Source of the DNA: Rhizophlyctis rosea
Taxonomy: Eukaryota; Chytridiomycota; Chytridiomycetes; Rhizophlyctidales; Rhizophlyctidaceae
Direction: 5' to 3'
DNA length: 64,000 nucleotides
NCBI GenBank assembly: GCA_027596075.1
Contig: JADGJC010000005.1
Location: forward strand, 248,001-312,000
In this document: piece by piece, positions 58,274 through 64,000 of the stretch
How the letters are laid out: every line of letters begins with the position of its first letter
How positions within the stretch are numbered: the stretch's first letter is position 1
Made by a program: the position numbers and the translations under genes
The notes under the pieces: model-generated
The model's input: only the letters and a program-made list of their open reading frames with translations
Told to the model about the DNA's origin: nothing
The model's database searches: none

Positions 58274-59765
58274 ATGGCAGACAAGCAACAGAGCGGCGAA
58301 CGCAACCCTGGTGGGCGGAAAACGAAAAAGGCTATATTCTCAAAGGTGAGTAATGGGCTATCAGTCCAACCCGTCCCCAGGGCATGGCAGCGTGTGGCAA
58401 TGGCAGAAGGCAGACTTGTATCCAAGCTCGCTTGTCCGCATACCCATGTATCCCTCTGTTGTTTGAGTAAATGCTCTTAAGCTGTGGTGTTCGGGTTCGA
58501 CCAAACGCGTTTCCGTGCAAACATTCACTTACAAAAGCTTCCCAGGGCGCCGACTTTGCCACCCGCAAATTCGACGTGGAACCGGGTATGGCGGGTGTCC
58601 TAGCCATGACGCAACTGGGGAGAGAGCGGGATGCAACCAATGAGTTGAACAAGCTGTTTACGGAGGTGGGTACACACATATATCGTGTTTTGATCGCATC
58701 GGAAAATGGAAGTCTCAACACCACGCCCTTCAGTATGCAGACAAGCTTTACGGATCCGATGACGCGACCGAAGGTGCATCAGGCGACGCGGAAGAGAAGG
58801 AAACATCTATAGAAGACGCGTTCGCGTCGGAATTGAGTTCGTATAAGAAACCGAAGAAAACGAAGAGGTTTTACTCGTTGACGACTTCGATAGATTGCGT
58901 TGTGTTCTTTCGCGTGAGTGATCATCATTTCTGTCACTTTGTCGGTGCATGCACGTGCGACAGGCGTTGCATCTACAAATACAGAACCTGGTTTAACGCA
59001 GCGCCAATCTGCATTGCAGGTCCTACCACCAATAGACCCAGCACACCTCGTCCACACAATCATGATCGACCTAGCAAACACAAAACGGAAAAAGACGCGA
59101 TTCGCCGTCCGCCTGATTCCCATCACGAAGACGTGTCACGCTAGCATACCGGCAATCGTAGAGCTAACAAAGGAGCTCACGGGGGATGTGTTCCCTAAGG
59201 AGGAGGGGAAGGACGGGGAGGGGGAGGGCAAGTCGGTATGTTCTTCCTGATGGATCAGGATGATGCGTTTCAGAGTGCTGATGGATGGTGTCCAATTTTT
59301 AGTGGATGTTGGAATTCAAAAGCCGATGGAACGACAACATCACACGTGAACGGCTAATACAACATGTACCCGAGCTGATACCCGATCGGTATAAGGTGGA
59401 TCTTGGAAATCCAGATATCGTTCTGTCGTATCAAGTCCTCAAGGTAATGCAGAAGCAAGTTCTCCTCATCATGCTATTCCCCGGTTTGGATTCTCACACT
59501 CCGTTATATCGCCCAGCACATATGCGGCATGAGCATATTACGGGATTATGTGAAGTTCCGGCGGTACAATCTGGAGGCGATATTGTCGAAAGGGTTGGAT
59601 TTGGAGGGGAGGAAGAAGCGGAAGGCGGAGGGGGCGGAGAGTGGGGAGGTAGGGGCCGGGACGGAAGGTGATGGGGTGGAGGTTGGGGAGGAACGGGAGG
59701 GGACGAAGAAGCGGCGGGTTGAAGAGAGTAGTGAGGATAGCGAGTCGGTCACAGTGAAGGCATAA
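58274..59765 (+). CDS. TAN1: Tan1/THUMPD1-type tRNA acetylation adaptor
   Basis: Six exons in phase: 58274-58345, 58546-58665, 58734-58913, 59020-59235, 59303-59443 and 59517-59765; 325 residues. A THUMP RNA-binding domain is recognisable: IDCVVFFRVLPPIDPAHLVH, IMIDLANTKRKKTRFAVRLI, ITKTCHASIPAIVELTKEL, then LEFKSRWNDNITRERLIQ, PDRYKVDLGNPDIVLSYQVL and MSILRDYVKFRRYNLEAI. The N-terminus (GADFATRKFDVEPGMAGVL) is the Tan1-specific part. Tan1 presents tRNA to the acetyltransferase Kre33/Nat10 for N4-acetylcytidine at position 12 of tRNA-Ser and tRNA-Leu. The C-terminal tail is Lys/Glu/Gly-rich. Intact. Confidence 0.92.
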
Positions 59766-59995
59766 ACTGGACAGTTCTGGGATGTGGCTTAGCAATGTAC
59801 ATAACTCATCTTATTCAATGAACAGTCCCCACCATCACAGTCGGCAATCACAAACACACACATCGTTCAAACAAAGAGAGCCATTCTCCTATTCACGGAA
59901 AACTGCACAATAACTAAAACTACATTTTGATTTACAATATACAAAAATCCCACTACTTGGTATCAAAATTTATTTCTCCATCCTACACGCCCTTC

Positions 59996-60416
59996 TTAGA
60001 ACCTCCCATGGTTCGCACCCCTCTTCGAAGCGTGACTGCCCGTCAAACCATGGCTCGTCGTGGCCTTGTTGGTGGAAACAGTTGGGAGGGATGACCCGGC
60101 GTTGCGGTGGAGACGAGCGACATCGGCTTCCGCTGCTGCGGCGATTTTCTTTTCTTCGCCTTTCATGACCATGTGGGGGTTGCCTGTTAGGCGGCCCATG
60201 CCTGCCTGGTTGATGGGAAGAAAATGGGTGAGTGAGGCTTTGATAGGGTTTGGAGGTGGAGGTTTTGCGAGTGTTGCGATATCTTACCTGGATGGATCCG
60301 CTCATCTTTTGCATTCCGGAGTGGAAGTGGTTTGGGTTCTTGTGTCCTGTCGCGGTGACGTTTTGGTTGGTGTTGCGGGCGGTGTTGGAGGTGGTGTTGT
60401 TGCGGTCGCCGAACAT
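59996..60416 (-). CDS. Small hypothetical protein, two exons
   Basis: Exon 1 (60416-60288) codes 43 residues rich in Asn, Thr and His (TSNTARNTNQNVTATGHKN, then HFHSGMQKMSGSIQ). A clean GTAAGA donor follows; exon 2 (60205-59996) after an ACCAG acceptor codes AGMGRLTGNPHMVMKGEEKK, IAAAAEADVARLH and TSHGLTGSHASKRGANHGRF. The result is 112 residues, hydrophilic, with a short helix in the middle. ATGs further upstream at 60566 and 60638 would add residues. No family recognised. Confidence 0.55.
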
Positions 60417-61537
60417 TTTTGGTTTCGGTGAGAAGATTTGGTTTTGGGTGGGAGGAAAGAGTTGTATTGTTGAGTTGCTTTTAGATGTTGCTTGTGTTTT
60501 GTGTTGTGAGGTGATGGTTGAGGAGGACTGGGGTTCGCCTGAGGTTATATTTGATTTTCGTCCCATACCGGTACCGGTATCATGAAGGGCTTTTGGACAA
60601 GGTTTGCCGTGTGTCCAAACACTTGACAGAGCCCACATGTTTTTGGCTGTAGTTCTTGCATCATTGGTGCATGACTTCAGAGGCTCTTACCGCCGTAGCG
60701 GAATGATGTTGTGAACAAGGTCTCTCAAGCGGACAACTCGGACATTTGGTTGCTATCAGCATCCTTGTGTCATTGCGAACCATGTGATGGATTCCCGCTT
60801 CTTGGTGAACCACTGTTGAGATGTTGGCGGGCTTGCATTTGTGAAAGTTTGACCGTCTGCTGACTGACGGTTCGCCACCTTGCCGCAGTTGACGGAGATA
60901 TCGGGTTGGAGGGTGTATCGTGCAACCGACCGGCAACTGTGAAGACCAAAGTGGTTGGGGAAGGACAGCCAACAATCGTCATGGCATCCAAATCCCCGGC
61001 TCACAACACACAAGACATATCCGCTCACGTAATCATTCCAAGCACCGCCTCCAGTGCCACCCGCAGACATTTTCACCTCCATCATCAACGCGTCATATCA
61101 CGTGAAAAGCCACTCCCACGCCACAACTGTCTTCAACGCGTCTGCCATTGCGTCATTCCGCTCGCCCCTCATCCAGGGTCTTAGTATGTTGGGTATGGGA
61201 ACCTGGTACCATCCATATTTCCAGTAGAAAGGTAAAGAGGGAAACTCCGTAATGTATTGTGAGGCTTAGGTGAGCCGTGATCATGTTGACCCTTGCTGGG
61301 TTTACTATTGCGTCTTTGTATGACACATACAGAACGTTGCCCCATTGTTCCTTTCCAGATGGACCGGATCGGCATTGGTACAAACACATATAAAGAGTGA
61401 CAGGCGAACTTGCTTCCGCTCATTTTCTTCATCATACAACAACTTCAAAGCGCAAAACAACTACACTTCTGCTTATAAAGCAAAAGCAATCACAAACTCA
61501 ACAAACCTTTCCACCCTTTTCGACAAAACCGCTAAAC
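60417..61537. other. Intergenic region
   Basis: About 1.1 kb without a supportable gene; short frames on both strands only. A TATAAA box at about 61389 and a C/A-rich leader (61430-61535) belong to the next gene. Confidence 0.55.
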
Positions 61538-62026
61538 ATGTCTTCTCTCTTCTCTCGTGACGCCAAGGTACGAACTGAAGCTTTATATTGATATATTCGC
61601 ACGTCCCGTTCCCATAACGCTCGCAATCACTCACCCAAATCACTCACCCAACCTCCCTTAAAACAGGCCACCGACCCCGCCCCCGAACTCGTCGACACCT
61701 CCATCGAAGCCGGCTCCGAAGAACTCCCCACCCCCTCCATGGTCCGCGACACAACCTACGCTTCAACCTCCCCCGCCTCCGCCCTCGCCAGCCAAGCATC
61801 CGACGCCTTCCAATCCGCTAAACACAGCATCTCCTCAACCCTCTCGTCTGCCCAGGATTCCCTCGAATCTGCCAAGGACCAGGCGCAGTCTACTAACTGG
61901 ACTGAGGCGGCTAAGGATAAGGGTACGGAGGCGGTGGACTGGACGGCGGGCAAGTTGGATGTTGATGGGACGCAGAGGTTGACGAGTGATCAGAAGAGGG
62001 CTGAGGCGTTGACGGCTAGCATTTAA
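61538..62026 (+). CDS. Small hydrophilic stress-type (LEA/CsbD-like) protein
   Basis: Exon 1 (61538-61567, MSSLFSRDAK) and exon 2 (61667-62026) give 129 residues. It is hydrophilic and rich in Ala, Ser, Lys, Glu and Gln, with helix-forming repeats of roughly eleven residues (SQASDAFQSAKHSISSTL, SSAQDSLESAKDQAQ, WTEAAKDKGTEAVDW). This resembles LEA-like or hydrophilin proteins that protect cells in drying or osmotic stress. The family call is from composition and periodicity, not from a motif. The codons change from C-rich to G/T-rich halfway. Confidence 0.6.
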
Positions 62027-62850
62027 GCAGGGGTGATGGATGTGTACCGGGAATATTGTTGTAGGGGCATTTAGATTAGTCTGGATCCCTTAACGGGGAG
62101 GGTCCACATGGAACGGCTCTTCCTCTTCATCATCATTGTAAATATCATACTTTTCTTCGCGCATGCAATACGTGTTGGACTGTTGATCACTGTGTTGTGT
62201 TTGGGGGCTTCAACACCGCCACCGAAGCCATATCATTCGGTTCGGTTTGCGACCATCGTCTGCCTGGTACGCCGAATCGATTCTCCGGTTGCGGAGGCGT
62301 GCACCAGGTATGACGGCACCCCCCGAAATGGCTCTTCGCGGTAGCGAGAAGTCGGCCTCATCCCCTCTTCCACACAAACCAACCCAAGAATCTCACTCGT
62401 ACGCCATCACAATGCTTCAGAAGATGGTCGAATACCCAATGAAATGCTCCCTCCCAACATATATTCCTCAAACTACTATAAAGAAAAAGAACAGAAGTAC
62501 AATAGCAAACATTTAACATAACACCCGCCCTTCGCACAAACCAGAGACGGATAAGAATAAACGGAAACATTTCACAACTTCTTAAAATCCCCAAATCACA
62601 CCAGCGTCCCCATCCACCTTTCCTACACATACAAGTTAAATACACATCCCCCTACTAAACAACGTTCTATGCAAGGTAACAATAACACGAAAGAGAAAGA
62701 ACGAAGAAAAAAACACTAATACACAATATCACACATCAGACGAATGGTTCCCTTTCTACCCGCCCAAATAATCATGCACACACCCCAGTAAATCCAAATC
62801 CTAGATCCCCTTCAACAGAAACCCTTCACCCCGCACACAAACACGCTCCA
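62027..62850. other. Intergenic region
   Basis: About 820 bases between the stress-type protein and the minus-strand gene at the window edge, both 3' ends. AT-rich after 62400; no gene recognised. Confidence 0.55.
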
Positions 62851-64000
62851 TCAAAGGGGTTCCTGACCATCATTAATCGGACTGCTCCCACCATCATCAG
62901 TGATTTCCCCGTCCTCTTTTTCTTCTTCCGCGTTTGCGTCTGCGTTTGCGTCTGCGTTTGCGGTGGGGTCGTTGTCGGGGGGCGAGGCAGGGTTTGCGAG
63001 AGAGACGGTGTCGGAGGGTGTGGTGGAGGGTTTGGACGGGGTTTTGGGGTCCTTGTGTTGATTTTGTTGGTGCTGGGGTGTCGGAGAGGAGGGAGGGGAA
63101 TTTGTTTTTGTTTCGTCGTATAGGAGGACGGGAATAGACGTGCTATCAATGTAGCGAAGGGCGGAGTGGATTCGGAGAGAGAGGAGGGTTATGTTCGGAT
63201 CGGTTGGTTCCATTTGAGTGGTTTTGTCTCCGTTGGTTAACCACGACCGGATGTCCGCGTTCCAGATTGTGCGGATTTTGGGGATTTCGTCGATGATGGT
63301 TACGGTCCCTGAAATCGAGAGGTAACTTGGTACGTTGTTTGGTGTGCGCATGTGGAGGTTGGCATGGGAAGTGGGGAAGAGTTCCGTGGGGTGTTTGCCT
63401 TTGTTATTGAAAACCAACCTGTTGATACAGTCCGAGCATTAGTTATGAGGTTGATTGGAAACATTGCGTGGGAGAATGTTGTGCAAGACAAGGAAGCTTA
63501 CCATAATCTTAAACCTCCTTCTCCCTCTTCCTCTCCTTCTGCCGTTGGTGTGCTCGACGCCGGCGCTACCGACTTCCCCTTACCGGCCGCCGTGAGGGCG
63601 TCAGTGGAACCATCGATAGCGAATTGCGGGGAGTAAATGAAGTGCTTAGTCGACCCAACTTGGCATCTGAAGGTGAAACTGGGGCCAGCGACAACATCGG
63701 CCGGAATGTTCACAGTAAGGCTCCCGGACTGGAGGGAGGTACTGCCGAGAGAGCTACCAACGGGAACACCGACGGTTGTGCGAATAGGAGTGTCCTGTCA
63801 TTGCAAGAGCGATCAGTTTGATGGATGGATGATTGATGGTGGTGCTCGCGACAGACTTCTGCAATCATTGTGTGAGCAACTGATGTGCGAGACTCACCAT
63901 GGGGATACCGTCACTTTGCTCAGAGCCTTGAGCGTCACCATCAACATTCGCGTCAGCACGAGTGTCCTGTGGATTGACGAGTGTGATCAGTTTGAATGAT
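62851..64000 (-). CDS. Family protein C, 5'-truncated by the window: KNH1-like plus PPOX-like segment
   Basis: Three exons read with consistent phase: 63966-63898, 63794-63502 and 63418-62851; the start lies beyond 64000. The first exon ends SDGIPM, aligning with SDAIPV of protein B (around 23640). FTFRCQVGSTKHFIYSPQF then aligns with FTFRCQFGS...IYTSHF of B, so this is a third family member. The last exon continues LRLWLVFNNKGKHPTEL, SYLSISGTVTIIDEI, KIRTIWNADIRSWL, then DPNITLLSLRIHSALRYID. That matches the second half of the general-stress-protein-26/PPOX-like flavin-binding fold (LWF, SxSGTAxxxDD, W...WF, DP...L). The first half of that fold is not seen. The tail is acidic (EKEDGEITDDGG), as in the paralogues. 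Confidence 0.6.

Overview
The window is nuclear DNA from a fungus. Most genes are split by short GT-AG introns of about 50-150 bases, some with a CTAAC-like branch site. Fungal housekeeping genes are easy to read: the DNA polymerase epsilon catalytic subunit, proteasome subunit Rpn7, dynactin p27 (DCTN6), a TXNDC9/Plp1 protein, a mitochondrial bS21 protein and the tRNA-acetylation adaptor Tan1. A dynactin p27 gene and rich intron content fit a filamentous or early-diverging fungus better than a budding yeast, but the species cannot be fixed from the sequence. Two 10-base N gaps (14739-14748 and 41708-41717) are flanked by poly-C runs that look like assembly or sequencing noise; the second lies inside the polymerase gene.

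Layout. 1-7.3 kb: one long minus-strand gene for a PAN2-like pseudo-deubiquitinase, a tRNA-like minihelix, then about 4.6 kb without a supportable gene. 7.3-12.4 kb: a secreted animal-type heme peroxidase (minus) and a four-helix membrane protein. 12.9-24.3 kb: the most unusual part, an old tandem duplication in which a DEDDy exonuclease gene, a dispersed repeat and a gene of an unrecognised family appear twice in the same order and orientation. The second exonuclease copy is broken. 25-35 kb: RPN7, a small hypothetical ORF, an SGNH hydrolase, a Y_phosphatase3-type phosphatase and a small secreted protein with a hydrophobic domain that I recall mainly from actinobacteria. 35.3-43.3 kb: DNA polymerase epsilon in 13 exons. 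43.3-50.6 kb: gene-poor DNA with a 111-base tandem duplication. 50.6-64 kb: secreted glycerophosphodiesterase, DCTN6, TXNDC9, a 160-base tandem repeat, bS21m and TAN1 as a divergent pair, two small hypothetical genes, and at the right edge a third member of the 12.9-24.3 kb family, cut by the window end.

Genes that may act together: bS21m and TAN1 share a 332-base divergent promoter and both serve translation. The duplicated exonuclease/partner block is the best candidate for an undescribed system: an exonuclease fold next to a protein with a KNH1-like beta domain and a Glu-Glu-Gly-Glu tail, with a further paralogue in the same 64 kb. Nothing in the sequence proves a joint function. Several genes also show an intragenic composition switch, from C-ending codons early to G/T-ending codons late.
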